Positions 17,478-27,217 of a DNA stretch of 64,000 nt are shown here, piece by piece. The translations under genes were made by a program, and so were the position numbers. Below the pieces are notes generated by a model that searched no databases, had not been told where the DNA came from, and saw nothing but the letters and a program-made list of their open reading frames with translations. The stretch spans positions 248,001 to 312,000 of the forward strand of contig NZ_FOAN01000003.1 in assembly GCF_900109525.1 (NCBI RefSeq), given 5' to 3'. Position 1 is the stretch's first letter. Each line of letters starts with the position of its first letter. The stretch comes from Allobosea lupini. Lineage in GTDB: Bacteria; Pseudomonadota; Alphaproteobacteria; Rhizobiales; Beijerinckiaceae.

Positions 17478-18335
17478 ATGCGGCTGATCGTCGGCGCAAT
17501 TATTGTCTTCGTCTGCGTCTTCGGCAGTTACGCGGCCATGGGTGGACATGTCCTGGTCCTCTGGCAGCCGTTCGAGTTCGTCATCATCCTCGGTGCAGCG
17601 ATCGGTGCCTTCGTCATCGGCAATCCCGCGCCGGTCCTCAAGGCCGTGCCGTCCATGCTCGGCACGATCATGAAGGGCTCCAAGTACAAGCAGGAATGCT
17701 ATGTCGAGCTGCTGGGGATGCAGTATTCCCTGTACAAGCTCGTGAAGCAGAAGGGCATGCTCGCCGTCGAGGAACACATTGAAAATCCCGAGAAATCGAC
17801 GCTGTTCAATGCCTTCCCGACATTCGCCGCGAACCATCATGCCGTCGAGTTCGTCTGCGACTACATGCGGATGCTGACACTGGGCGCCAACAACGCCCAC
17901 GAGATCGACGCTCTCATGGACGAGGAGCTGGAGACGCACCACCAGGAGCAGGAGCGTCTCGTCTCGGCCATGCAGTCGCTCGCCGACGGAACGCCGGCGC
18001 TCGGCATCGTCGCCGCCGTGCTCGGCGTGATCAAGACGATGGGGGCGATCAAGGAGCCGCCGGAGGTACTGGGACATCTGATCGGCGGCGCGCTCGTCGG
18101 CACCTTCTTCGGCGTCTTCGTCGCCTACGGCTTTTTCGCGCCCATGGCGGCGTCGCTCAAGAGCACCTTCGAGGCGGAAGCCAAATACTTTCAGTCGCTC
18201 AAGGCGGGTCTACTCGCCCATATCAGCGGCCAGCCGCCGGTGATGGCGGTCGAGTTTGCCCGCAAGGCCCTGATGAGCGACGTCCGCCCGACCTTCAGCG
18301 AAGTGGAAGCGGCAACCGCCAAACTGGCCGCCTAA
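17478..18335 (+). CDS. motA: flagellar motor stator protein MotA
   Basis: A 285-residue inner-membrane stator subunit that forms the proton channel of the flagellar motor with MotB. Membrane helices are visible at residues 2-20 (LIVGAIIVFVCVFGSYAAM), 30-50, and the pair near LGIVAAVLGVIKTMG and ALVGTFFGVFVAYGFF. The long cytoplasmic loop between helices 2 and 3 contains charged residues for rotor contact (ELETHHQEQERLVSA). Length and N-terminus match alphaproteobacterial MotA. motB follows 65 bp downstream. No other flagellar gene lies in the window. Confidence 0.93.
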   Translation: MRLIVGAIIVFVCVFGSYAAMGGHVLVLWQPFEFVIILGAAIGAFVIGNPAPVLKAVPSMLGTIMKGSKYKQECYVELLGMQYSLYKLVKQKGMLAVEEHIENPEKSTLFNAFPTFAANHHAVEFVCDYMRMLTLGANNAHEIDALMDEELETHHQEQERLVSAMQSLADGTPALGIVAAVLGVIKTMGAIKEPPEVLGHLIGGALVGTFFGVFVAYGFFAPMAASLKSTFEAEAKYFQSLKAGLLAHISGQPPVMAVEFARKALMSDVRPTFSEVEAATAKLAA

Positions 18336-18400
18336 AGGCTGTTCGTTCCCATGGTCACTGACAGTCTCTAGAACCGGCCCAATCTCAAGCAAGGACTTAG

Positions 18401-19273
18401 ATGAGCAAGCCTGCCCAGCAGATCATCGTCAAGAAGGTCAAGAAGGCCGCTCATGCGCATCACGGCGGCGCCTGGAAGATCGCCTATGCGGACTTCGTGA
18501 CCGCGATGATGGCGTTCTTTCTGCTGATGTGGCTGATCAGCATGACGACACAGGAGCAGAAGGAAGGCCTTGCGGAGTATTTCGCGCCGGGGTCATTGAG
18601 TCCCAGCACCAGTGGCGCCGGCGGCATGCTGTGGGGTACCGCACTCGACAAATCGGGCAGCAAGCCGTCGCCGCCGCGCGAGGTGGCGACAGGGACCTCC
18701 AAGCCGGACGATAAGGTGCGCCGGGCCAGCGCTGGCGGAGCCGGCGACCGCGAGATCAACCGCTCGGCCGCCGGCCAGCAGGCCAGCCACAGCGCGATAG
18801 CCAGCCTCCGGCAGGCGCTCCAGAGCATGCCCGAAATCGCCGATCTGTCGCGCAGTATCGTCATCGAGCCGACCAAGGAGGGGTTGGATGTCGCCCTCAT
18901 GGACGAGTCCGGCCGCTCCATGTTCCCCGAGGGCTCCGTCCAGCCCTATCCGAGCACCCGTCGCGTGCTGGAGACGCTCGCGCCCACTCTGCGCCGCCTG
19001 CCCAACCGCTTGGCCATCACCGGCCACACGGCAGCCACGCGCCCGGGCGCGGTGGCTGGCGTCGATCCCTGGAGCTTGACCACCGGGCGCGCGCTCGCCG
19101 TGCGCGAAATCCTGTCGGGTGCAGGGTTCCCCAACGACCGCTTCGCCTCCGTGGTGGGGCGCGCCGACACCGAGCCGGTCTTCCCCGACAATCCCTACAT
19201 CTCGCCGAACCGACGGGTGAGGATCACGCTGCTCAGCGAAGAGCCGCCATTGCCCCCGAACCTCGTTCGCTGA
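18401..19273 (+). CDS. motB: flagellar motor stator protein MotB
   Basis: A 290-residue stator subunit. It has a basic N-terminus (IIVKKVKKAAHAHHGG), one membrane helix with the ion-carrying Asp in KIAYADFVTAMMAFFLLMWL, and a Ser/Gly/Ala-rich linker that is unusually free of predicted structure. The C-terminal OmpA-like domain (about residues 160-285; LAITGHTAA, LTTGRALAVREIL, NRRVRITLL) anchors to peptidoglycan. AAGGA six bases before ATG supports the start. It pairs with motA directly upstream. Confidence 0.92.
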   Translation: MSKPAQQIIVKKVKKAAHAHHGGAWKIAYADFVTAMMAFFLLMWLISMTTQEQKEGLAEYFAPGSLSPSTSGAGGMLWGTALDKSGSKPSPPREVATGTSKPDDKVRRASAGGAGDREINRSAAGQQASHSAIASLRQALQSMPEIADLSRSIVIEPTKEGLDVALMDESGRSMFPEGSVQPYPSTRRVLETLAPTLRRLPNRLAITGHTAATRPGAVAGVDPWSLTTGRALAVREILSGAGFPNDRFASVVGRADTEPVFPDNPYISPNRRVRITLLSEEPPLPPNLVR

Positions 19274-19324
19274 GTGCCCGCAAGGGCGCGAGCGGACTGC
19301 CCCACCAGTTCCGTGGGCTTTCTA

Positions 19325-19591
19325 TCAGGCGACCGCCTCCAACCCGAGCAACTCCGCCGCACCCCCACCGGTCAGCTGCTTGATCTCGGCCTCCGTGAAC
19401 TGCAGGTCGAGCAAATGGCCGACGATTTCGCGATGGCCGTCGATCGGGCGCGGTGAGTCTATCAGCCCGAGATCCGAGCAGAGCACGGTGTTCATAGTCG
19501 GCGCCGGCATAGGCCTTGACCGGGACCGCCTTCGCCGCTGCCGGAGCGGCGAGCTTCGAGCGTGGATCGCTGGAGGGATAGCTCACGGCCC
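19325..19591 (-). pseudogene. internally deleted amidohydrolase-like gene
   Basis: Just downstream of the HpcH/HpaI aldolase, a GTG at about 19589 opens a short frame (SYPSSDPRSKLAAPAAAK..VPVKAYAGADYEH) preceded by a purine-rich site. Around 19495-19505 the sensible frame switches to TVLCSDLGLIDSPRPIDG followed by QFTEAEIKQLTGGGAAELLGL, the typical end of an amidohydrolase-family protein (the last metal-site Asp followed by a NPA-like helix and LLGL). The middle of the gene, about 200 residues, is missing. The 5' piece is too short to assign by itself, so the claim that both ends come from one gene is inference. Confidence 0.55.
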
Positions 19592-19599
19592 CGTTTCTC

Positions 19600-20400
19600 T
19601 TAGCGCGCGCCGGGGTTCTCGACCCGGCTCCTGGCTGCCTGCATCTGCCCAAGAGCTTGGCTCGCCGCCTTGCGCAAAAAGCCCTGGTCGGAGGAGAGGA
19701 TGAAGGCGCTGGCGCCGCGCTCGGCGAACCCCGCGGATTCCTCGCCATTGTCGGTCATCACGCAGACCGGCTTGCCGGCCTTCTTGGCGGCCCGCAGGAT
19801 CGCATCGATGGCGTCGCTGACTTCGGGCGCGTCGCGGGTCGGCGCACTGAGCGCGACGGTGAGGTCGCCGCGGCCGATGAAGACGGCGTCGAGCCCCTCG
19901 ACCGCGAGAATGGCGTCGATCTCGGCCAGCGCCGCCGGGTCCTCGATCATCGCGATCGTCGCTACCGCCGCATCGGCTGCGTCGACGAGGTCCCACATCT
20001 TGCTGCCGCCATAGCGGCCGGCGCGGGTAACGCCGAAGAAGCCGCGCTTGCCGCCGCGATAGCGGCAGGCGGCGACCAGCGCCTGCGCATCCGCGACGCT
20101 CGCGACATGCGGAGCGAGGATCCCCACCGCGCCGCAATCGAGCGACGCCTGGATCGCGTCGCTGGTCAGCGTCGGGACGCGCACGACGCCGGCGATGCCG
20201 GCCGCCCGCGCCGCCAGCAGCACGAGGTCGGTGGTGACGCGGTCGAAGGGGGCGTGCTCCTGGTCGACGACGATGAAGTCGAAGCCGCTATTGCCGAGGA
20301 TCTCGGTGGCATGCGGGCTCGGCGTCTTGACGAAGCTCCCCGCCAGGAAGGCGCCGCTGACGAGGCGCTTGCGAAAGCTGGACTGGGCGGATGTCCGCAT
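19600..20400 (-). CDS. HpcH/HpaI aldolase family protein
   Basis: A 266-residue class II pyruvate aldolase-like protein of the HpcH/HpaI/CitE family, which cleaves or forms C-C bonds of 2-keto-3-deoxy acids. Signature segments are FIVVDQEHAPFD (metal/oxyacid contacts), ILAPHVAS, TIAMIEDPAALAEID with the metal-ligand Glu, and DAVFIGRGDLTVAL with the metal-ligand Asp. The length is normal for the family. The amidohydrolase-like remnant just downstream on the same strand suggests that it once belonged to a longer catabolic operon. The present substrate is unknown. Confidence 0.85.
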   Translation of the reverse strand: MRTSAQSSFRKRLVSGAFLAGSFVKTPSPHATEILGNSGFDFIVVDQEHAPFDRVTTDLVLLAARAAGIAGVVRVPTLTSDAIQASLDCGAVGILAPHVASVADAQALVAACRYRGGKRGFFGVTRAGRYGGSKMWDLVDAADAAVATIAMIEDPAALAEIDAILAVEGLDAVFIGRGDLTVALSAPTRDAPEVSDAIDAILRAAKKAGKPVCVMTDNGEESAGFAERGASAFILSSDQGFLRKAASQALGQMQAARSRVENPGAR

Positions 20401-20586
20401 GGTCTGCCGTGCCGATGTCGATCATCGGATGATGGCACTCCCGTTCCCGGATATGGCTGGAAGTCCCGCCGTTTCACATCTCGAAATCAGCCGAGGCGCG
20501 CGCCCCCCGCGTCAGAAAGCCGTCAGGATCGCTCTGGGATCTGGCGGGGAAACGTCGGATACGACACTCGGGGGAAGGGTATCCGA

Positions 20587-20921
20587 ATGACAACTCGCCT
20601 GCGCAGCGCCTATGCCGCGACGAAGTTCGCAGTGATCGGCATCACCGAGGCCGTCGCACAGGAGGTCGGCATCCACGGCATCCGGGTCAACGCGCTCTGC
20701 CGGGCGCGGTCAATGGGGAATTGATGCAGCGCGTCATCGCCGCCCGCGCCGCCAAGGAAAACCGGCCGGCGGATGAGATCGTCCGGGCGAACTACACCGA
20801 CAAGGCGGCGATGAAGCGCTGGGTCGAGCCGGAGGAGGTGGCGCGCGCCGCACCGTTCCTGGCGAGCGAGTCCTCCTCGATCACCTCCGAGCGCATCAAG
20901 GTCGACGCGGGCCGGATGTGA
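20587..20921 (+). pseudogene. N-terminally truncated, frameshifted SDR oxidoreductase
   Basis: The plus strand encodes the C-terminal half of a short-chain dehydrogenase: the catalytic Y-x3-K in SAYAATKFAVIGITEAVA, then GIHGIRVNALC. Near 20700 the frame breaks; inserting one C would restore the expected CPGAVNGELMQRV, and the rest continues in the +1 frame through EEVARAAPFLASESSSI and KVDAGRM to the stop at 20921. The Rossmann half with the NAD(P)-binding glycine motif (about 150 residues) is absent. Either the frameshift or the truncation alone would inactivate it. Confidence 0.85.
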
Positions 20922-20959
20922 TCCGGCCGGCCAGTCGGTTGCCAGACCCGCAGTATAGC

Positions 20960-21871
20960 TCAGTCCTGAGCCACGCTGCCACGCAGCCCGCGGGAGCTCG
21001 GCATCAGCGCCGCGATCCGGGCGTCGCTCTTCGGCGGCGCAATGAAGGTCCGCGCCAGCCTCTTGGGCATGTCGAGATCGAAGGGCCGACTCGGCGGCAA
21101 CGTCGCCTTGCTGACCATATGTGTGGACTGGCTGGCATGTTCGGCGGCAGCAGGGGCTTCCGGAGCGAAGGCCAGCGGCGCATTGGCGAAGGAGGTCGGA
21201 ACGGACGAGGCACTGGCGGCAACTGGCGCCGGCGCGGTGACCGCGGCCAGCTGGTAGCTCGGCTCCTCGATGCGGCGGCGCTCCGGACGCTCGCCCTTGA
21301 CATAGAAGGCGTTGCCGCCCGCCACCGTCACGTAATGCATGTTCGCGTAGGAGAAGCGCAGGCCGGCCATGTGGAAATGCTTGGCATTGCCGACAGCCTC
21401 GTTGCGCTTGCCGGCGAGGATGGCGTCGGCGGCGGCCTCGGCCTTGGGCAGGTCGCGCGCCACCATCTGGCGGGTCAGCACGCCCGGGGCGAACTGGCGC
21501 GGTGCGCCGACGACGCCGCAGATCGTCTCGGGGTAGCGCGGCGCCCCGACCCGGTTCATCACGACGGTACCGACGCCGAGCAGGCCTGATTCGCTCGACC
21601 GGTTCGATTCGAAATACATCGCGCGGACAAGGCATTCGCGCTCGCGCGGGTCGGCTTTGGCCAGCTCGATCGCGCGCTTGCGGGTCTCGTGGGTCTGCTT
21701 CGTCGTCGTCCCGGGGCTGGCCGTCGTCGTCGAAGCAGTCTGGACCGGGGCGGTGCTGCAGGCGGCCAGCGCCGGCGCGGCCAGAGCCATCAGAAGCGGG
21801 ATCGCTGTGCGGCCGTGGCGGCTCTTGTCGAGAGAACGAACGGCATCTGCAGCGATCGCGGTCCGCTTCAT
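20960..21871 (-). CDS. SleB-type cell wall hydrolase, lipoprotein
   Basis: A 303-residue predicted outer-surface or periplasmic lipoprotein. The signal peptide ends in a lipobox (LAAC, Cys near residue 38). The catalytic domain, about residues 65-175, is of the SleB/CwlJ cell wall hydrolase family: CLVRAMYFESNRSS with the conserved Glu, VGTVVMNRV, YPETICGVV and AKHFHMAGLRF. Members cleave peptidoglycan glycan strands. The C-terminal 120 residues are Ala/Pro/Ser-rich and probably disordered. A strong AGGAGGT lies six bases before the ATG. It is a stand-alone gene, tail to tail with the SDR remnant. Confidence 0.85.
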   Translation of the reverse strand: MKRTAIAADAVRSLDKSRHGRTAIPLLMALAAPALAACSTAPVQTASTTTASPGTTTKQTHETRKRAIELAKADPRERECLVRAMYFESNRSSESGLLGVGTVVMNRVGAPRYPETICGVVGAPRQFAPGVLTRQMVARDLPKAEAAADAILAGKRNEAVGNAKHFHMAGLRFSYANMHYVTVAGGNAFYVKGERPERRRIEEPSYQLAAVTAPAPVAASASSVPTSFANAPLAFAPEAPAAAEHASQSTHMVSKATLPPSRPFDLDMPKRLARTFIAPPKSDARIAALMPSSRGLRGSVAQD

Positions 21872-22303
21872 GCGGTGACCTCCTGATTACGGGATCTCGG
21901 CTGCCGCAATCAGCGAGCCATCGTCACCGGCAAGGAAACCCGAACCTCTTACCAGAAAGTTAATTTCGGACGGAAGAGGCAAAGATGACACGGCCGAAAG
22001 TGGCGGCAGTGGACCCCGCAGGCCGTTCAGCGGCGCGCAGCCGAGCCCTGTCCCGTTGCGTGCTCTCCGCGCCGTGGGCGAGGATACGGGCATTGATCCC
22101 GGTTTCCGTCGGCGCTTTACCGGCATGGTGGCAGGCGGCCAGCCTCTCATCGACGTCGCGCCTCGGGGCCTCGCTTCTAGACCTATAGCGTGGCCTGTTG
22201 CGGCAATCCGTCCGGCCGGTTGATCTCTCCTCGAATTCGTGCAATTAAATGACCGACCGGTCGGTTGATAAAAACAAAGCGGCGAAACGCGGGGAGAGAC
22301 ATC
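21872..22303. promoter_or_regulatory. divergent intergenic region holding the paa-side promoter
   Basis: These 432 bases between the cell wall hydrolase and the thiolase hold no supported gene; short open frames here have no family resemblance. The last 60 bases become AT-rich and contain the palindromic operator annotated at 22250-22265. Confidence 0.45.
22250..22265. promoter_or_regulatory. PaaR/TetR-type operator before the paa operon
   Basis: A perfect 14-bp palindrome (ACCGACCGGTCGGT, 22252-22265) lies about 40 bp before the thiolase start. With the two bases before it, it reads TGACCGACCG followed by GTCGGT. The same 10-bp core recurs at 33344-33359 upstream of paaG. Palindromes of this kind are bound by TetR-family PaaR regulators; the gene at 30103-30699 is the likely binder. 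Confidence 0.68.
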
Positions 22304-23509
<1,206 letters not shown>

Positions 23510-23537
23510 CGCGCGAGGCGGAACAGGAGGCGAGCCG

Positions 23538-24542
23538 ATGTATGCCCAGATGGTCAAGACCGAGGCGAAGCGGGTCCGCAGCCTCGACGAGATGGAGCCG
23601 CAGGAGCGCGCCTTCCAGCAGCGCATCGACGCCGGCCAGAAGATCGAGCCGAAGGAGTGGATGCCGGAGGACTATCGCAAGACGCTGATCCGCCAGATCA
23701 GCCAGCACGCCCATTCCGAGATTGTCGGCCAACTCCCCGAGGGCAACTGGATCACCCGCGCGCCCACGCTGGAGCGCAAGGCGATCCTGCTCGCCAAGGT
23801 CCAGGACGAGGCCGGTCATGGCCTCTATCTCTACTGCGCGGCGGAGACGCTCGGCATCAGCCGCGACCAGATGTACGAGCAGCTGCATTCCGGCAAGGCC
23901 AAGTACTCCTCGATCTTCAACTATCCGACGCTGAGCTGGGCCGATATCGGCGCGATCGGCTGGCTGGTCGATGGCGCGGCGATCATGAACCAGGTGCCGC
24001 TGCAGCGCTGCTCCTACGGCCCTTACGCCCGCGCCATGGTGCGCATCTGCAAGGAGGAGAGTTTCCACCAGCGCCAGGGCTTCGACATCATGACCGTGCT
24101 CAGCAAGGGCACGCCAGAGCAGAAGGCGATGGCGCAGGACGCGCTCGACCGCTGGTGGTGGCCGTCGCTGATGATGTTCGGCCCCTCGGACGACGCCTCG
24201 GTGCATTCGGCGCAGTCGATGGCCTGGAACATCAAGCAGGATTCCAATGACGAGCTGCGCCAAAAATTCGTCGACCAGACCGTGCCCCAGGCCACGTATC
24301 TCGGCCTCACCGTCCCCGATCCCGCGCTGAAGTGGAACGAGGCGAAGGGCGGCCATGATTTCGGCGAGCCGGACTGGACCGAGTTCTTCGCTGTGATCGC
24401 CGGCGAGGGCCCGTGCAATCGCGAGCGGCTGGAAGCGCGCCGCAAGGCCTGGAACGACGGCGCCTGGTTCCGCGATGGGCTCACCGCCCATGCCGGCAAG
24501 CAGGCGGCGCGGCGTCAGGCCTCGCGCATCGCGGCCGAGTAA
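23538..24542 (+). CDS. paaA: phenylacetyl-CoA 1,2-epoxidase, catalytic subunit PaaA
   Basis: The 334-residue diiron subunit of the ring 1,2-phenylacetyl-CoA epoxidase, which converts phenylacetyl-CoA to the ring epoxide with O2 and NADPH. The diiron ligands are visible as EIVGQ (Glu61), the first ExxH (Glu91/His94 in DEAGHG) and the second ExxH (Glu174/His177 in EESFHQRQG). Length and N-terminus match the family. It is followed by paaB, C, D and E with short gaps or overlaps, the canonical order. Confidence 0.95.
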   Translation: MYAQMVKTEAKRVRSLDEMEPQERAFQQRIDAGQKIEPKEWMPEDYRKTLIRQISQHAHSEIVGQLPEGNWITRAPTLERKAILLAKVQDEAGHGLYLYCAAETLGISRDQMYEQLHSGKAKYSSIFNYPTLSWADIGAIGWLVDGAAIMNQVPLQRCSYGPYARAMVRICKEESFHQRQGFDIMTVLSKGTPEQKAMAQDALDRWWWPSLMMFGPSDDASVHSAQSMAWNIKQDSNDELRQKFVDQTVPQATYLGLTVPDPALKWNEAKGGHDFGEPDWTEFFAVIAGEGPCNRERLEARRKAWNDGAWFRDGLTAHAGKQAARRQASRIAAE

Positions 24543-24566
24543 CACTCCGACGGAAGGGAGCTGATG

Positions 24567-24851
24567 ATGTCGAGCGAATGGCCCCTCTGGGAGGTCTTCA
24601 TCCGCGGCCAGCATGGCCTCAACCACCGGCATGTCGGCAGCCTGCACGCGCCCGACGCCGAGATGGCGATCCTCAATGCCCGCGACGTCTATACGCGCCG
24701 GAATGAGGGCGTGAGCATCTGGGTGGTGCGCTCGGCCGACATCGTCGCCAGCGCGCCGTCCGACAAGGGGCCGCTGTTCGATCCCGCCAACGCCAAGGTC
24801 TACCGGCACCCGACCTTCTTCGACGTACCGGACGAAGTGGGGCACATGTGA
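24567..24851 (+). CDS. paaB: phenylacetyl-CoA epoxidase subunit PaaB
   Basis: A 94-residue small subunit of the epoxidase complex, needed for activity and assembly. Family features are WPLWEVFIRGQHGLNHRHVG, the Asp/Ala-rich helix APDAEMAILNARDVYTRR and GVSIWVVRSADI. Two ATGs are adjacent (24564 and 24567); the second lies six bases after the GGAAGGGAG site and was chosen. The stop overlaps the paaC start. Confidence 0.94.
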   Translation: MSSEWPLWEVFIRGQHGLNHRHVGSLHAPDAEMAILNARDVYTRRNEGVSIWVVRSADIVASAPSDKGPLFDPANAKVYRHPTFFDVPDEVGHM

Positions 24852-25630
24852 TGAGCGCCCCGGCCTCTTCCTCTGCGGTTTCTGCGGCGGTCGCCGAGTT
24901 CGCGCTGCGCATGGGCGACAGCTGCCTGATCCTCGGCCATCGCAATTCGGAATGGTGCGGCCATGCCCCCGCGCTGGAAGAGGACATTGCGCTCGCCAAC
25001 ACGGCGCTCGACCTGATCGGCCAGACCCAGCTCTGGCTCGGGCTCGCCTGCGAGGCCGAGGGCAAGGGCCGCACGCCCGACAATCTCGCCTTCCTGCGCG
25101 ATGTCTCCGGCTATCGCAATCTCCTGCTGGTCGAGCAGCCCAATGGCGATTTCGGCCGCACGCTGATGCGGCAATATCTGTTCGACGCCTGGCATCTGCC
25201 GCTGCTGAAGGCGCTGATCGGTTCGGCCGACAGGCGCATCGCCGAGATCGCCGAGAAGGCCTCGAAAGAAGTCGCCTATCATCTCGAACGCAGCGCCGAT
25301 CTGGTTGTGCGTCTCGGCGACGGCACGGCTGAAAGCCATGCCCGCATGCAGGCGGCCGTTGATTTCCTCTGGCCCTATACCGGCGAGATGTTCCTCGCCG
25401 ATGCGGTCGACGATGAGCTGGCGTCGGCGGGCCTCGCACCGGAGCCGGGCTTGCTCAAGGCCGCCTGGCAGGTGCATGTCGGCACCACCTTCGCCGAGGC
25501 GACGCTGAAGGCGCCAGAGAAGAGCTTCGTCCAGAAGGGCGGCCGGCGCGGCGTCCATTCCGAGCATCTCGGCTACATCCTCGCCGAGATGCAGTTCCTG
25601 CAGCGCGCCTATCCCGGCGCCAGCTGGTGA
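24851..25630 (+). CDS. paaC: phenylacetyl-CoA epoxidase structural subunit PaaC
   Basis: A 259-residue ferritin-like subunit that pairs with PaaA but does not bind the catalytic irons. Recognisable segments are DSCLILGHRNSEWCGHAP, LANTALDLIGQTQLWL, FLRDVSGYRNLLLVEQPNGD and AYHLERSADLVVRLGDGT. ATG 24851 overlaps the paaB stop; GTG 24848 is possible. Canonical position between paaB and paaD. Confidence 0.94.
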   Translation: MSAPASSSAVSAAVAEFALRMGDSCLILGHRNSEWCGHAPALEEDIALANTALDLIGQTQLWLGLACEAEGKGRTPDNLAFLRDVSGYRNLLLVEQPNGDFGRTLMRQYLFDAWHLPLLKALIGSADRRIAEIAEKASKEVAYHLERSADLVVRLGDGTAESHARMQAAVDFLWPYTGEMFLADAVDDELASAGLAPEPGLLKAAWQVHVGTTFAEATLKAPEKSFVQKGGRRGVHSEHLGYILAEMQFLQRAYPGASW

Positions 25631-25640
25631 GGAGGCGCTG

Positions 25641-26144
25641 ATGGATGCCGCCACCATCTCCCGCCCGGCCGTCGCCGAGATCTGGTCCTGGCTCGGCGAG
25701 ATTCCCGATCCCGAGATCCCGGTGATCTCGCTGGTCGATCTCGGCATCATCCGTGATGTCGCTTGGGTCGATGACCTGCTGGAGGTGACGGTGACGCCGA
25801 CCTATTCCGGCTGCCCGGCGACCGGCGTCATCAATTTCGAGATCGAGCGCGGCCTGCGCGAGCATGGCATCGAGAAGCTCAGGCTCAAGCGGCAATTGTC
25901 GCCGGCCTGGACCACCGCCTGGATCAGCGTTGAGGGCCGCGCCAAATTGCGCGACTACGGCATCGCTCCGCCAGTCGAGGGCACGGCCGCTTGCGCCGGC
26001 GCGCTGGTGCCGCTTCAGGTCTCCTGCCCACGCTGCGGCTCGCAAAGGACCGAGCGCATCAGCCAGTTCGGCTCGACGCCCTGCAAGGCGCATTTCCGCT
26101 GCACCGACTGCCTCGAACCCTTCGACTACTTCAAGAGCATCTGA
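25641..26144 (+). CDS. paaD: phenylacetate degradation Fe-S/zinc-ribbon protein PaaD
   Basis: A 167-residue protein needed for maturation of the epoxidase system. The N-terminal MIP18-like domain (IPDPEIPVISLVDLGIIRDV, then TYSGCPA) is followed by a C-terminal four-Cys ribbon (CPRCGS at about 132 and CTDC at about 157). It overlaps paaE by one base (TGATG). Confidence 0.94.
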   Translation: MDAATISRPAVAEIWSWLGEIPDPEIPVISLVDLGIIRDVAWVDDLLEVTVTPTYSGCPATGVINFEIERGLREHGIEKLRLKRQLSPAWTTAWISVEGRAKLRDYGIAPPVEGTAACAGALVPLQVSCPRCGSQRTERISQFGSTPCKAHFRCTDCLEPFDYFKSI

Positions 26145-27217
26145 TGGCACGCTTCTTTCCATTGGAGGTCGCCGATATCCGCCGCGAAACGCGCGATGCG
26201 GTCGTCGTCACGCTCGCGCCGCGGCCTGAGGACCGCGCCGCCTTCGACTTCACCCAAGGCCAGTACCTGACGTTCCGAAGGGAGTTCGAGGGCGAGGAGC
26301 TGCGCCGCTCCTATTCGATCTGCGCCGGCAAGGACGAGGGCGTGCTCAAGGTCGGCATCAAGCGCGTCGATGGTGGCGCCTTCTCGACCTGGGCGAACGA
26401 GGAGCTGAAACCCGGCGACATGGTGGAGGCGATGCCACCTATGGGCGCCTTCCACGTGCCGCTGAAGCCGGAGGAGAAGCGGCATTATCTCGGCTTCGCC
26501 GGAGGCAGCGGCATCACGCCGGTGCTCTCGCTGATCAAGACGACCTTGGCGCGCGAGCCGGGCTCGCGCTTCACGCTGGTCTACGGCAACCGCTCGATCA
26601 ACTCGATCATGTTCCGCGAGGAACTGGAGGACATCAAGAACACCCATCTCGGCCGGTTCAACGTGGTGCATGTGCTGGAGAGCGAAGCGCAGGAGGTCGA
26701 GCTCTTCTCCGGCCGCATCGACGCCGAGAAATGCGCCAGGCTGTTCAAGGGCTGGATCAACATCGCCGCCATCGACATGGCCTTCATCTGCGGTCCCGAG
26801 CCGATGATGCTGGCGATCGCGGCGGCGCTGCGCGAGCACGGCCTGCGCGACGACCAGATCAAGTTCGAGCTGTTCGCCTCCGCCCCGCGCCGCGGCAAGC
26901 ATGTGGTCAAGAGTGCTGTCGACAACGGCAAGGCCGCGACCTGCACCGCGACGATCACCCTCGACGGCATGACGCGGGTGATCGAGATGGCCAAGACCGG
27001 CCAGACCATCCTGGAGGCGGCGCTCGGTGCCAGCCTCGATGCCCCCTATGCCTGCAAGGCCGGCGTCTGCTCGACCTGCCGCGCCATGGTCGTCGAGGGC
27101 GAGGTCGAGATGGCGACCAACCATGCCCTCGAGGATTACGAGGTCCGCCAGGGCTATGTGCTGAGCTGCCAGTGCTATCCGCTCTCCGACCGGGTGGTGG
27201 TGACCTATGACCAGTGA
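26144..27217 (+). CDS. paaE: phenylacetyl-CoA epoxidase reductase PaaE
   Basis: The 357-residue NAD(P)H-dependent flavin/iron-sulfur reductase that feeds electrons to PaaA. The FAD domain (RRSYSICAG) is followed by the NAD domain (GFAGGSGITPVLSL, then FICGPEPMM) and a C-terminal plant-type [2Fe-2S] domain (CKAGVCSTC, then CQCYP). ATG 26144 overlaps the paaD stop. The 3' end overlaps the next gene by 11 bases. Confidence 0.94.
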   Translation: MARFFPLEVADIRRETRDAVVVTLAPRPEDRAAFDFTQGQYLTFRREFEGEELRRSYSICAGKDEGVLKVGIKRVDGGAFSTWANEELKPGDMVEAMPPMGAFHVPLKPEEKRHYLGFAGGSGITPVLSLIKTTLAREPGSRFTLVYGNRSINSIMFREELEDIKNTHLGRFNVVHVLESEAQEVELFSGRIDAEKCARLFKGWINIAAIDMAFICGPEPMMLAIAAALREHGLRDDQIKFELFASAPRRGKHVVKSAVDNGKAATCTATITLDGMTRVIEMAKTGQTILEAALGASLDAPYACKAGVCSTCRAMVVEGEVEMATNHALEDYEVRQGYVLSCQCYPLSDRVVVTYDQ

